Below, piece by piece: positions 8,954 to 17,733 of a stretch of 64,000 bases of DNA. Numbering within the stretch: position 1 is the first letter of the stretch; the number at the start of each line of letters is the position of its first letter. The notes below the pieces were generated by a model. It saw only the letters and a program-made list of their open reading frames with translations, was not told where the DNA came from and ran no database searches. This stretch comes from Pseudoxanthomonas sacheonensis (GTDB lineage Bacteria; Pseudomonadota; Gammaproteobacteria; Xanthomonadales; Xanthomonadaceae): assembly GCF_010093305.1 (NCBI RefSeq), contig NZ_PDWS01000006.1, positions 123,315-187,314 of the forward strand. Reading direction: 5' to 3'. The position numbers and the translations under genes are program-made.

Positions 8954-9046
8954 GCTTTGCCCCCTTTGGCAAAGGGGGCTACGGGGGATTTGCTCTTCGC
9001 GCCAAAAGCAAATCCCCCTCGGTCCCCCTTTGAAAAAGGGGGAGGC
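8954..9046. repeat. Dispersed palindromic repeat, copy 1 (CCCCCTTT family)
   Basis: A nested inverted repeat: GCTTTGCCCCCTTT / AAAGGGGGC, then GGGGGATTTGCTCTT facing AAGCAAATCCCCC, closed by CCCCCTTT / AAAGGGGGAGGC. The same order and words occur at 37614-37750 after envC. It fills the space between two converging genes. Confidence 0.85.
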
Positions 9047-9073
9047 AAAAAAAGCCCGGCGCTAGGCCGGGCT
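9047..9073 (-). terminator. Intrinsic terminator of the Ax21-like gene
   Basis: Read on the minus strand: stem AGCCCGGC (9073-9066) with GCCGGGCT (9060-9053), 5-base loop, then a run of T (A tract at 9047-9053 on the plus strand). It lies 68 bp after the stop codon of the minus-strand gene at 9141-9731. Confidence 0.88.
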
Positions 9074-9140
9074 CAGGGTGCGACGCGGGGAGAGAGGGAC
9101 GCGTCGCCTTACGCGGGAGACAGTGGAAGCCTGCCGGCCT

Positions 9141-9731
9141 TCACCAGGTGAAGCGCGGACCGACGAACCACTGGGTATCGTTGTCGGCGAATTTCACGTC
9201 GCCGGTGATGCCCCAGTTGGGGTTGAACTTCACTTGTGCGCCCAGGCGGCCGTAGAAATCGCCGTCGTAGTCGCTGCCGTCTTCGTAGCCGGCCATGGCG
9301 TAGCCTTCCAGGTGCGGGGTCATCGCGCCGCGGATGCCCACTTCGGCGCTGTAGCCATCCAGGTCGTCGCCTGGAAAGCGCACGTCGCCGACGGTGAAGT
9401 CGTCGCCCTTGAACTTTTCGTAGGCCACGCGGGTGACCAGGTCCATGCGCTGCGAAATCTCGTGGTTGTAGCCCAGGCCCACGCGCCACTGGTCGTAGCC
9501 GTAATTCACATCCTTCAGATCCTGGTTGTTGTAACCGGCGAAGACATGGAAGTTGGGAGCGATGGCGACCGAGCCGTTGAGGCCCCAGCCATCGGAATCG
9601 GATGAATCCTTCAGATTGGTGGCGGTATAGCCGCCTTCGACGTAGTTGTACGACACGCCCTCTGCGGCCGAAGCGGCGGCGCTCAAGGCGAGCGCGGACA
9701 GGAGCGAAAGAGCAAGCAAGGACTTCTTCAT
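9141..9731 (-). CDS. Ax21-family outer-membrane beta-barrel protein
   Basis: A 196-residue exported protein. The signal peptide MKKSLLALSLLSALALSAAASA is typical; the mature start AEGVSYNYVEGGY and the alternating aromatic/hydrophobic strands ending in a terminal aromatic (WFVGPRFTW) point to an eight-stranded outer-membrane barrel. This pattern is that of the Ax21 family of Xanthomonas and Stenotrophomonas, whose earlier claimed role as a quorum or immunity signal was withdrawn; the present view is a secreted or outer-membrane protein. The longer open frame to 10112 is rejected because the signal peptide would be internal. It has its own terminator and a long upstream region, so it is probably a single-gene unit. 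Confidence 0.85.
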   Translation of the reverse strand: MKKSLLALSLLSALALSAAASAAEGVSYNYVEGGYTATNLKDSSDSDGWGLNGSVAIAPNFHVFAGYNNQDLKDVNYGYDQWRVGLGYNHEISQRMDLVTRVAYEKFKGDDFTVGDVRFPGDDLDGYSAEVGIRGAMTPHLEGYAMAGYEDGSDYDGDFYGRLGAQVKFNPNWGITGDVKFADNDTQWFVGPRFTW

Positions 9732-10288
9732 TGCAATGAACCTCGGAGATTTATGGTTATTAGCCAGCGCTGGGGCGGGAAGCCGTTCGCAGCCGGTGTG
9801 TGAAGTATCCGTAAAGCGCCGCAATGCCCCCTGAATACCAAACTGAGCGGTACATAAATTGGCGGTAACTGTGAGGAACTTATCGACAACGTCTGCGGCG
9901 CGCGCTTCTGCCGGATCGGCAGACAGGTACGAAGCGTCAGCGAGCAATTGGTGCTTGCGGCGACGAAATAGCGACGTCCTTCCAGCGCCCACCGACGAGA
10001 TTGATGATCGGGATGGAGCCGCACGATCAACGGATCGACATACGGGCAGGCCGGCCGATGCCATGGCAAAAAAAGAAAGCGCGTGTCGGCGACACCGGTG
10101 CGCCGAGATCAAATTTCCCAGTGCAACAGCGCTTTGATCCGACTAAGAAGACTCGTCTCACAAATTCGCTGAAATCGAAATCCGACCTTGGCGTGTGCCC
10201 GGACGCTGCGATAATCGGTGCCGACCATCCCTCATCGCATCCGCTCCGGCCGCCGGCCTGAGCGCGGCTGCTGCCTGGAACCAACGCC
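9732..10288. other. 557-bp intergenic region between divergent genes
   Basis: No convincing gene. Short open frames on both strands lack ribosome sites and recognisable protein sequence. The left end must hold the promoter of the Ax21-like gene (GAGG at about 9742-9746 on the minus strand is its ribosome site). The right end holds a good promoter candidate for the aminotransferase operon. The base composition dips around 10120-10190, which fits a control region. Confidence 0.6.
10188..10215 (+). promoter_or_regulatory. Sigma70-like promoter of the aminotransferase operon
   Basis: TTGGCG at 10188-10193, a 16-base spacer and GATAAT at 10210-10215. It would start transcription near 10222, about 67 bases before the aminotransferase ATG. 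Four of six and five of six matches to the sigma70 consensus. Confidence 0.5.
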
Positions 10289-11425
10289 ATGCCGATGCTT
10301 CCCGATTTCAAACTGGAAACCTATTTCTCGCGCTGGGAATTCAACGCCCGCTACCACCTCACCGCATCCGACGCGCAGAGCCTGACATTGCGCGAGTTGC
10401 TGGACATGGGCGACGCCGCCGATGTCGAGGCATTCGACAAGCTGTGGCTCGGTTACACGCAGACCTTCGGTGCTCCCGAACTGCGCGATGCGATCGCCGC
10501 CACCTACGACCGCCAGGGCGCGCAGAACGTCCTTTGTTTCGCTGGCGCCGAAGAAGGGTTGTATATCGCCAATCACGCGCTGCTGGAGCCAGGCGATCAC
10601 GCCATCGTGGTCACGCCCAACTATCAGGCCGCCGAGACCGTGCCGCTGTCCCTCTGCGAAGCCACCGGCGTGCCGCTGGATCCGCAACAGGACTGGGGGC
10701 TGGATCTGGAGCGCGTCGCTGCGGCGATCAAGCCGAACACCAGGCTGGTTTCCATCAATTTCCCGCACAATCCCACCGGCAAAATACTCGAACGCGAAGT
10801 CCTGGACGGACTGGTGGCGTTGTGCCGTCGCCATGGTCTGTGGCTGTTCAGCGATGAGGTGTACCGCTTGCTCGGGCCGGATCCGCAGCGGCACTTGCCG
10901 CAGGTGGCCGACCTCTACGAGCGCGGCCTGTCGCTCAACGTGATGTCGAAGGCCTACGGCCTGCCGGGGCTCCGGATCGGATGGATCGCCTGCCAGGACC
11001 ACGGCCTTCTCGTCCGCATGGAACGGATGAAGCACTATCTGTCGATCTGCAATTCGGGGCCGAGCGAGCAACTTGCGCTTATCGCATTGAAACACCGCGA
11101 GCGGATTCTCGCGCGCAACAACGGCCTGGTCCGCGACAATCTCGCGCTGCTCGATGCGTTCTTCGCGGAGTTTCCCGATCATTTCGACTGGAGCCGTCCG
11201 GATGGCGGCTGCGTGGGCTATCCCAGGTATACCGGTCCCGGCTCGGTCGAGACGTTCGCGACCGGACTGGTCGAACAGTCCGGAGTGTTGCTGCTGCCAT
11301 CCAGCATCTATTCGTCGCAACTGGGGCCGACGCCGGACGACCGGTTCCGTATCGGATTCGGGCGCGCGGGATTGGCCGAAGGGTTGGCCGCGTTTCGCGA
11401 GCACTTGCAGCGGACGGCGGCATGA
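10289..11425 (+). CDS. PLP-dependent aminotransferase, class I/II fold
   Basis: A 378-residue fold-type-I PLP enzyme. Visible signatures: cofactor-phosphate region FAGAEEGLYIA, VVVTPNYQAAE, the conserved NFPHNPTGK, SDEVYR with the Asp that contacts the pyridine nitrogen, the Schiff-base Lys in NVMSKAYGLPGLRIGW, and FRIGFGRAG with the carboxylate-binding Arg. The N-terminal half begins LPDFKLETYFSRWEFNARYHL, unlike the common AspC or MalY groups; related sequences occur in non-ribosomal peptide and unusual amino-acid pathways. The substrate is unknown. It is translationally coupled to the next gene (ATGA overlap), an ornithine-cyclodeaminase homologue, which suggests joint action on one amino acid. 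Confidence 0.85.
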   Translation: MPMLPDFKLETYFSRWEFNARYHLTASDAQSLTLRELLDMGDAADVEAFDKLWLGYTQTFGAPELRDAIAATYDRQGAQNVLCFAGAEEGLYIANHALLEPGDHAIVVTPNYQAAETVPLSLCEATGVPLDPQQDWGLDLERVAAAIKPNTRLVSINFPHNPTGKILEREVLDGLVALCRRHGLWLFSDEVYRLLGPDPQRHLPQVADLYERGLSLNVMSKAYGLPGLRIGWIACQDHGLLVRMERMKHYLSICNSGPSEQLALIALKHRERILARNNGLVRDNLALLDAFFAEFPDHFDWSRPDGGCVGYPRYTGPGSVETFATGLVEQSGVLLLPSSIYSSQLGPTPDDRFRIGFGRAGLAEGLAAFREHLQRTAA

Positions 11426-12405
11426 GCGGCGCTTTGCGCATCGTCGAGCTGGAGGAGCTGTTTGCCGCGCTGACGCCCGCGGCGGTCATCGCCGCGGTAC
11501 GCAATGGGCTGATACGCCACGCGCGCGGCGAGGTCTCGATGCCGCCGCCGATGCAGATGCTGTTCGACGAACCCGCCGGCGACTGCCACATCAAGGCGGG
11601 CCGGTTCCGCGACGGGGAATGTTTTGTCGTCAAGATCGCCACGGGCTTCTACGGGAATCCGGAGCGGGGCTTGCCCGTCAATGACGGTCTCGTACTGGTC
11701 TTCGATGCGAAGACCGGTTCGCCCCAGGCCATGATCCGCGACCGCGGATGGCTGACGAGCTGGCGTACCGCCGCAGCCGGTGCGCTTGCCGCAGAAGCCG
11801 GGATGCCGGCTGGCGCGCGGACTCTGGGCATCATCGGCACCGGCCATCAAGCCCGACTTCAGGCCGAGTGGGTGACGCGGCACCTGGATATCGGGAACGT
11901 CGTGGTTTTCGGCAGGTCGGCCGAACGCGCCGATGCGCTGGCGGAGGATCTGCGCCGTATCGGATTGACGGCCAGCGTGGCTCCGTCAATCGACGCGTTA
12001 TGCGAAAGCAGCCGCCTGGTGGTCACCTGCACGCCGTCGAACGACATCTTGCTGCCTGCCGGGGCGGTCCGCGACGGCACGCACATCGTCGCGCTGGGTG
12101 CCGATAGTCCGGGAAAACAGGAGCTGGACCCGGTGCTTTTCGCCAGGGCCGCCGCGGTCATGGTCGACGATCGCGACCAATGCGCCGATCACGGCGACCT
12201 GTCGCATGCCGTCAGGCGCAGTCTCCTGGCCCCGGATGCGGCCATCGTTCTGGGTTCGGTTCTCGCCGGGAACCGGCCGTATCCCCGTTCTACCGCCGAC
12301 ATCACGATTGCGGACCTGACCGGCACGGCGGCCCAGGATGTCGCCATTGCCTCGCTTGCGCTATCGGTCATCGACGGCGCGCATGGCTCGACGGTTCGGA
12401 GTTAG
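11422..12405 (+). CDS. Ornithine cyclodeaminase / mu-crystallin family protein
   Basis: A 327-residue NAD(P)-binding enzyme of the OCD/mu-crystallin family. It shows the N-terminal dimer part with MPPPMQM and HIKAGRF, the RDRGWLTSWRTAAAGALA block, the Rossmann motif GIIGTGHQARLQ, and the segment ALGADSPGKQELDP. Members include ornithine cyclodeaminase, alanine dehydrogenase, ketimine reductase and SbnB-like enzymes, so the reaction cannot be read from sequence alone. The start overlaps the stop of the aminotransferase by four bases, and no other gene is in this unit. Nearest neighbours (Ax21-like protein, trmL) give no clue to the pathway. Confidence 0.86.
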   Translation: MSGALRIVELEELFAALTPAAVIAAVRNGLIRHARGEVSMPPPMQMLFDEPAGDCHIKAGRFRDGECFVVKIATGFYGNPERGLPVNDGLVLVFDAKTGSPQAMIRDRGWLTSWRTAAAGALAAEAGMPAGARTLGIIGTGHQARLQAEWVTRHLDIGNVVVFGRSAERADALAEDLRRIGLTASVAPSIDALCESSRLVVTCTPSNDILLPAGAVRDGTHIVALGADSPGKQELDPVLFARAAAVMVDDRDQCADHGDLSHAVRRSLLAPDAAIVLGSVLAGNRPYPRSTADITIADLTGTAAQDVAIASLALSVIDGAHGSTVRS

Positions 12406-12475
12406 CCGGGAACGGCATCGGTACCCGGCGTCCGATTCTTCCGTTGCGCCGGTTGATCGCTCGCCCAGCAACGGC

Positions 12476-12970
12476 TCAGTTTCCGCCGGCGAAACCTATC
12501 TGGCGCCAGGCTTCGAACACCACCACGGCGATGCTGTTGGAAAGATTGAGGCTGCGGTTGTCCGGTCGCATCGGCAGGCGCAGGCGTTGTTCCGGCGGCA
12601 GGCTTTCCAGCACGTCGGCGGGCAGGCCGCGGGTTTCGGGGCCGAACAACAAAGCGTCGCCGGAGCGATAGCTCGGCTGGTCGTAACGCTGGGTACCGCG
12701 GGTGCTCAAGGCGAACAGGCGTTGCGGTGCGATCGCGGCCAGGGCGGCTTCCAGCGAAGCGTGGACCTGCAGCGTGGCGTATTCGTGGTAATCCAGGCCG
12801 GCGCGTCGAAGCTGCTTGTCCTGCAAATCGAAGCCCAGGGGCTCGATGAGGTGCAGCCGCGCGCCGGTATTGGCGCAGAGGCGGATGGCGTTGCCGGTGT
12901 TCGGTGGAATCTCCGGCTGGTACAGCAGCACGTCCAGATCGAGTGCGCGTGCGGTGTCGTTGTCGCTCAT
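12476..12970 (-). CDS. trmL: tRNA (cytidine(34)-2'-O)-methyltransferase
   Basis: A 164-residue SPOUT-class methyltransferase. It methylates the wobble ribose of tRNA-Leu isoacceptors using S-adenosylmethionine. The trefoil-knot motifs are plain: YQPEIPPNTGNAIRLCANTG near the N-terminus, LIEPLGF, DALLFGPETRGLP, and LRLPMRPDNRSLNLSNSIAVVVFEAWRQ at the C-terminus. Length is that of E. coli TrmL (157). In E. coli trmL follows gpsA-cysE; here it lies 3.6 kb after gpsA with other genes between, so the neighbourhood is partly kept. Confidence 0.95.
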   Translation of the reverse strand: MSDNDTARALDLDVLLYQPEIPPNTGNAIRLCANTGARLHLIEPLGFDLQDKQLRRAGLDYHEYATLQVHASLEAALAAIAPQRLFALSTRGTQRYDQPSYRSGDALLFGPETRGLPADVLESLPPEQRLRLPMRPDNRSLNLSNSIAVVVFEAWRQIGFAGGN

Positions 12971-13077
12971 CGCACGGATTCTACGGGGCGCTGGCTCTAT
13001 CGGCGCGCTGCCGTACTGCTCTTGGCGATGCTTGAAGCGGGTTATTGCATCAACGCGGGGTGTTGCGCTTCAAGCGA

Positions 13078-13455
13078 TCAACGCGAAGCCAGCTGCTGGG
13101 CCAGGGTAGCGGCGCCGACTGCCACGATCTGCACGTCTTCGGCCGACGGGCGCACGGTCACGACCGGCATGTCGACGATGCGTGCGGTGTTGTCGGCCAG
13201 GAAGTAGGCCAGGTCTTCAGCGGCGGGGCGTACCGTCACAGCGGCCAGATCGACGATCTTGTGGGACTGGTAGTAGACCGCGTCTTCGAGCGACGGGCGA
13301 ACCGTAACGGTCGGCATGTCGACGATGTGGCTGGAAACCGGGGCGGAGGCCTTGGCGTTGGCTTCGCTATAGGACTGGCTGGAGATCAGCATGGAGCCGG
13401 CGCAGACGGCGAACAGGGCGGCGGCGGTCAGCGGCAGGAAGGTCTTGGTGTTCAT
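13078..13455 (-). CDS. Small exported protein with three VTVRP repeats
   Basis: A 125-residue protein of no family I can name. The start is the ATG before NTKTFLPLT, with AAGAGG eleven bases upstream; a promoter candidate lies just above it, so a longer start is excluded. Residues 1-34 look like a signal peptide (LTAAALFAVCAG) or membrane anchor. Three repeats of pattern IVD-(M/L)-x-x-VTVRP-x-x-ED occupy residues 44-58, 67-81 and 93-107, spaced 23 and 26 residues apart. Between repeats are short polar linkers. The repeats are close enough at the protein level to suggest recent duplication or strong selection. Possible roles (surface binding, assembly) are speculation. Confidence 0.72.
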   Translation of the reverse strand: MNTKTFLPLTAAALFAVCAGSMLISSQSYSEANAKASAPVSSHIVDMPTVTVRPSLEDAVYYQSHKIVDLAAVTVRPAAEDLAYFLADNTARIVDMPVVTVRPSAEDVQIVAVGAATLAQQLASR

Positions 13456-13498
13456 GGTGTTGTGCCTCTTTAGTGTCGTTGTTGGGTGGTGTGGTAGT

Positions 13499-13527
13499 AA
13501 AGTAGTACACCTAATCAGATCGGTCAA
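13499..13527 (-). promoter_or_regulatory. Promoter candidate for the VTVRP-repeat gene
   Basis: On the minus strand TTGACC (13527-13522), a 17-base spacer and TACTTT (13504-13499), about 44 bases before the ATG. The -35 is near consensus, the -10 is weak. The AT-rich context contrasts with the flanking genes. Confidence 0.45.
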
Positions 13528-13841
13528 GGAGAACTTGCATTTGCAGTTCTTTTATTCAGCTATCAGTCAGGTTTGGTTGGATCGGCTGTGCTTGCAGAGC
13601 AGTCAATGCAGACGCCGTGCCAACTTCAAGTTATTGATTCAATTGCAAATGTATCTGTAATAAAGGTGTCCGTCCGTCCGCCCGGGTGTCCGGTGGGTGA
13701 CCGGATCGCTGTCAATGACGCTCGATCCCGTCGCGTGTGACTCCCCTTTACGAGCGAAGGAAAGCCACCCGGCCAGCTTTCTGGACAGTGGTTGTGATGC
13801 GCTTCAGGGGAAAAAGGTTGAACGCGGATCGCCGATCCGCT
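13528..13841. other. 314-bp intergenic region, AT-rich in its left half
   Basis: I see no gene. The left half (about 13540-13665) is clearly AT-richer than the surroundings; the middle has short GTCC-rich iterations (GTCCGTCCGCCCGGGTGTCC near 13670-13692). No clear hairpin terminator or ribosome site. It separates the end of the SDR gene from the start region of the VTVRP-repeat gene, both on the minus strand. Confidence 0.5.
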
Positions 13842-14573
13842 TCACCAGGGCAGGGTTTGCCCCTGCCAATCGAGGAAAGCGCCCGAGTCGCGCGCTTGCA
13901 GCCGGCCGATCACTTGCAACAAGCCGCGCGCCGATTCCTGCGGGCTCAGCGTGGCGCGGTCGGTGCCCATGTCGGTGCGCACCCAGCCCGGGTGCAACGC
14001 CACCACCAGAATGCCGCGCGGCGCCAGCGCTTGCGCCAGCAATGAAGTCGCCATGTTTTGCGCGGCCTTACCGATGGCATAGCTGGGCGTGCGGAAGTCT
14101 TGATGCAAGGCGGCCTGGCGCAGGCCGATCGAACCGATTTCCGAAGAGATGTTCGCCACGCGAGCGCCATCGGCCAGCTGCGGGGTCAGCGTCTGCACCA
14201 GCAGGAACGGCCCCAGCGCATGGGTGCGGAAACTGGTTTCCAGATCGGCGGCCTGCACACTGCCGTAGCGCTCGCCGCCGCGCAGCACGCCGGCGTTGTT
14301 GATCAGCAGATCCAGCGGCTCGCCCTCGGTCAGCAGCGGCAATTCGCGCGCCAGCGCCGCATGGCTTTTGGGTTCGGCCACATCCAGGGGCGTCACGTGC
14401 AACCGTCCGGGATGCTCGCCGGCCAAGGTATTGAGCACGGTAGCCTTGCCCGGTTGGCGGCACGCAGCGACCACCCGGTCGCCCCGCGCCAGCAGTTGCC
14501 GGCAGAGTTCCAGGCCCAGCCCGCGGTTGGCCCCGGTGACCAGACAGCGTTGCGCTTCCGCCTTGCCTTCCAT
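13842..14573 (-). CDS. Short-chain dehydrogenase/reductase (SDR)
   Basis: A 243-residue classical SDR. The cofactor motif is TGANRGLGLELCRQL (TGxxxGxG, residues about 13-20). NNAG occurs in LLINNAGVLRGG, the catalytic Ser in VANISSEIGSI, and the catalytic pair in YAIGKAAQN (YxxxK). HPGWVRTDMG follows. It therefore should be an active NAD(P)H-dependent oxidoreductase; the substrate is not evident, though close relatives are annotated as carbonyl or C-factor type reductases. It stands alone, with the large M16 protease divergent 105 bp away. Confidence 0.87.
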   Translation of the reverse strand: MEGKAEAQRCLVTGANRGLGLELCRQLLARGDRVVAACRQPGKATVLNTLAGEHPGRLHVTPLDVAEPKSHAALARELPLLTEGEPLDLLINNAGVLRGGERYGSVQAADLETSFRTHALGPFLLVQTLTPQLADGARVANISSEIGSIGLRQAALHQDFRTPSYAIGKAAQNMATSLLAQALAPRGILVVALHPGWVRTDMGTDRATLSPQESARGLLQVIGRLQARDSGAFLDWQGQTLPW

Positions 14574-14678
14574 ACCAGCACCTGCCTTACGACCATGCCT
14601 TGTGGCCTAGTGTAATGACCGGCCGTGGTCGCTAGCATCACGGGCTGATCCGCAGACCATTAAATAAAGGAATACCCG

Positions 14679-17549
14679 ATGCGCCTTTCCCGCCGTCCGC
14701 GTGCCGCCCTGCTTGCCGTTGCCCTTTCGACCGCTCTCGCCGGGCTGGTGGCGTCGCCGCAGGCCGCACTGGCCAAGCCCGATGGCGGCGCGCAGGTCGA
14801 GATCAAGTACGACGAATTCACCCTGCCCAACGGCCTGCGCGTGATCGTGCATACCGACCGCAAGGCGCCGGTGGTGGCGGTGAACCTGTGGTACCACGTG
14901 GGCAGCAAGAACGAGCAGCCCGGCCGCACCGGTTTCGCCCATCTGTTCGAGCATCTGATGTTCCAGGGCAGCGAGAACCACAAGGCCGAATATTTCGAAC
15001 CCTTCGAGCTGGTCGGCGTGACCGACCAGAACGGCACCACCAACCAGGACCGCACCAACTATTTCCAGAACGTGCCCACCACCGCGCTGGACATGGCGCT
15101 GTGGATGGAATCGGACCGCATGGGCCACCTGCTCGGCGCGATCGACCAGAAGTCGCTGGACGAACAGCGCGGCGTGGTCCAGAACGAAAAGCGCCAGGGC
15201 GAGAACCAGCCCTACGGTCGCCGCATCAGCGCCAAGATCTTCGAGGCGTTGTATCCGGCCGGGCATCCGTACAGCTGGCAGACCATCGGTTCCATGGCCG
15301 ATCTGGACGCGGCCACGCTGGACGACGTGAAGACCTGGTTCAAGAGCTGGTACGGCCCCAATAACGCAGTGCTGGTGCTGGCCGGCGATATCGACCTGAA
15401 AACCGCCAAGCAGAAGGTCGCCGAATACTTCGGCGACATCCCCGCCAGCGCCACCCTGGCCGACATGCCCACCAATATTCCCAAGCGCGTCCAGGACACC
15501 CGCGAAACCGTGCCCGACCGCGTGCCGCAGGTGCGCATCTACCGCGCCTGGCCGGTGGCCGAACTGGGCAGCAAGGAGGCCACTCTGCTGGATCTGTTCG
15601 CTCAGGTGCTGGGCGGCAGCGCGTCCTCGCGCTTCGATACGCGGCTGGTCCACAACGACAAGATCGCCGACAACGCCAGCGCCTACGCCTGGAGCAGCGA
15701 GCTGAGCGGCACCTTCTTCCTGGTGGCCACGGTCAAGGACGGCGTGGACGCGGCCAAGGTCGAGAAGACGATGGACGAGGAACTGCAGCGCCTGATCAGC
15801 GAAGGCCCGACCGCCGAAGAACTGGAGCGCGCCAAGGTCACCACGCGCGCCAGCTTCGTGCGCGGCATCGAACGCATCGGCGGCTTCGGCGGCAAGTCCG
15901 ACGTACTGGCCCAGTGCGCCGTCTATACCGGCAAGCCGGACTGCTACAAAACCGACTTGGCAGACATCGAAGCGGCTACTCCGGCCAGCGTGCAGGCGGT
16001 AGCCAAAAAGTGGCTGGGCGCCGGTTCGCACACCCTGGTGGTGCAGCCCAGCGAAACACCGGCCTCCTCGCTGCCGGAAACCGTGCAGGCAGCGCCCGCC
16101 AGCAAGCCGGCCGCGGTTCCGTCGGTCGATCCGAAGTTCAAGACGGTCAAGACCGATATCGACCGCAGCACCGGCGTACCCAAGACCACCAGTTTCCCCG
16201 CGCTGAAGTTCCCGGCGCTGGAGCGCGCCACGCTCTCCAACGGCATGCAGGTGGTGTTGGCCGAACGCCATGAAACGCCGGTGGTGCAGCTGTCGGTGGA
16301 ATTCCCGGGCGGCTACACCGCCGATCTGGGCAAGAAGCTGGGCACCGCCAACTTCACCATGCAGATGCTGGACGAAGGCGCTGGCGATTACACCGCGCTG
16401 GAACTGGCTGCGCGCCAGGAAGACCTGGGCGCGCAGATCGGCGTCGGCGCCGGCCTGGACTACTCGTCCGTCGGCCTGTCCGCGCTGAGCGACAAGCTGC
16501 CCGAGTCGCTGGACCTGCTGGCCGACGTGCTGCGCCGTCCGACCTTCGCCCCGGAAGAAGTGGAGCGCGTGCGTGCGACCTGGATCGCCGGCATCAAGCA
16601 GGAGAAGGCGCGGCCGCAGACCGCGGCGATGCGCATCATGCCGCCGCTGCTTTACGGCCAGGGCCATCCGTATGCCATTCCCTTTACCGGCAGCGGCACC
16701 GAGGCTTCCATAGCCTCGCTGACCCGCGATGATCTGGCCGCTTACCACGACAACTGGCTGCAGCCGGACAAGGCCCGGATAGTAGTGGTCGGCGATACCA
16801 CCTTGCAGCAGGTGCTGCCGTTGCTGGAAAAACGCTTCGGCGACTGGAAAACGCCTGCCGGCGCGCCGGCCCTGCCGGCTATTTCCAAGGTCGCGGCACC
16901 TGCAGCCAACCACGTCTATCTGATCAACCAGCCGGGCGCGACCCAGTCCAACGTCTACGTCGGCCAGCTGATTCCGCCCACCGGCGATGCAGGCACCATC
17001 GACTTCGATTTCGCCAACGGTGTGCTGGGCGGGGAATTCACTTCCCGCCTCAACAGCAACCTGCGCGAAGACAAACACTGGGCCTACGGTTCCTACAGCA
17101 ATGCCAGCAACACCTTGGGCCAGCGGCCTTGGTTCGCCTCGGCCGCGGTGCAGACCGACAAGACCGCCGACTCGATCAAGGAACTGCGTTCGGAAATCAC
17201 CGCCTTCGCCAGCGGCCAGAAACCGGCCACCGCCGCGGAGATCGCCAAGATCCGCGCCAGCAACACGCTCAGCCTGCCCGGCGGCTACGAAACCGCCTCG
17301 GCGGTGCAGGGCCAGATCAGCAGCAACCTGCGCTACGGCCGCCCGGACGACTACATCGTCCAGTACAAGGCCCGCAACGATGCGATGACAGTGGCCGACG
17401 TCACCGCCGCGGCCAAGACCCTGGTGCCTGCTTCGCTGATGTATGTAGTGGTGGGCGACCTGTCCAAGATCGAAGCGCCGGTGCGCGCCCTAAACCTGGG
17501 CGAAGTCAGCGTGCTCGACTCCGACGGCAAGCCGGTCGCTGGGAAGTAA
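14679..17549 (+). CDS. Periplasmic M16 family zinc metallopeptidase (tandem domains)
   Basis: A 956-residue exported protease. The signal peptide (MRLSRRPRAALLAVALSTAL..., cleavage near ALA-K) leads to the first M16 domain with the inverted zinc motif HLFEH at residues 88-92 and a downstream Glu in QRGVVQNEKRQGE. A Pro/Ala/Ser linker at about residue 460-510 separates a second, non-zinc half (FPALERATLSNGMQVVLAERHETP) as usual for pitrilysin-type single-chain proteins. It probably degrades peptides in the periplasm. A second such protein, of similar length and design, is encoded at 27911-30700. Single gene; a palindromic repeat follows 14 bp after its stop. Confidence 0.92.
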   Translation: MRLSRRPRAALLAVALSTALAGLVASPQAALAKPDGGAQVEIKYDEFTLPNGLRVIVHTDRKAPVVAVNLWYHVGSKNEQPGRTGFAHLFEHLMFQGSENHKAEYFEPFELVGVTDQNGTTNQDRTNYFQNVPTTALDMALWMESDRMGHLLGAIDQKSLDEQRGVVQNEKRQGENQPYGRRISAKIFEALYPAGHPYSWQTIGSMADLDAATLDDVKTWFKSWYGPNNAVLVLAGDIDLKTAKQKVAEYFGDIPASATLADMPTNIPKRVQDTRETVPDRVPQVRIYRAWPVAELGSKEATLLDLFAQVLGGSASSRFDTRLVHNDKIADNASAYAWSSELSGTFFLVATVKDGVDAAKVEKTMDEELQRLISEGPTAEELERAKVTTRASFVRGIERIGGFGGKSDVLAQCAVYTGKPDCYKTDLADIEAATPASVQAVAKKWLGAGSHTLVVQPSETPASSLPETVQAAPASKPAAVPSVDPKFKTVKTDIDRSTGVPKTTSFPALKFPALERATLSNGMQVVLAERHETPVVQLSVEFPGGYTADLGKKLGTANFTMQMLDEGAGDYTALELAARQEDLGAQIGVGAGLDYSSVGLSALSDKLPESLDLLADVLRRPTFAPEEVERVRATWIAGIKQEKARPQTAAMRIMPPLLYGQGHPYAIPFTGSGTEASIASLTRDDLAAYHDNWLQPDKARIVVVGDTTLQQVLPLLEKRFGDWKTPAGAPALPAISKVAAPAANHVYLINQPGATQSNVYVGQLIPPTGDAGTIDFDFANGVLGGEFTSRLNSNLREDKHWAYGSYSNASNTLGQRPWFASAAVQTDKTADSIKELRSEITAFASGQKPATAAEIAKIRASNTLSLPGGYETASAVQGQISSNLRYGRPDDYIVQYKARNDAMTVADVTAAAKTLVPASLMYVVVGDLSKIEAPVRALNLGEVSVLDSDGKPVAGK

Positions 17550-17562
17550 AGCTTCTGCCCTG

Positions 17563-17632
17563 GTAGGTCGGGGCTACGCCCCCGACGCACGGGAACTGGA
17601 ACTCCCCGCGCGTCGGCCACGTAGGGCCGACC
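17563..17632. repeat. Palindromic repeat, GTAGGTCGGGG family, copy 1
   Basis: Left arm GGTAGGTCGGGGCTACGCCC, centre with ACGGGAACTGGAACTCC, right arm GCGTCGGCCACGTAGGGCCGACC. Nearly the same unit, in the same orientation, is at 18064-18136; the two enclose the DUF4156 lipoprotein gene. Confidence 0.85.
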
Positions 17633-17733
17633 TGCTTCCCGCTCTTTTCTTGCCAGAGGGGAGGAGGCTTCCTCCGAAGTTCATGACTCCCGCCACATAC
17701 TCCAGCGCGCACCCCGCAAACAGGATTCTTCCC

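Noticed and set aside
9732..10288. Several short open frames in the gap before the aminotransferase
   Set aside because: No ribosome sites, no protein-like pattern, and overlap with a likely promoter.
14607..17078. An 823-residue open frame on the minus strand
   Set aside because: Antisense to the first M16 protease, with no recognisable motif and a composition typical of shadow frames.
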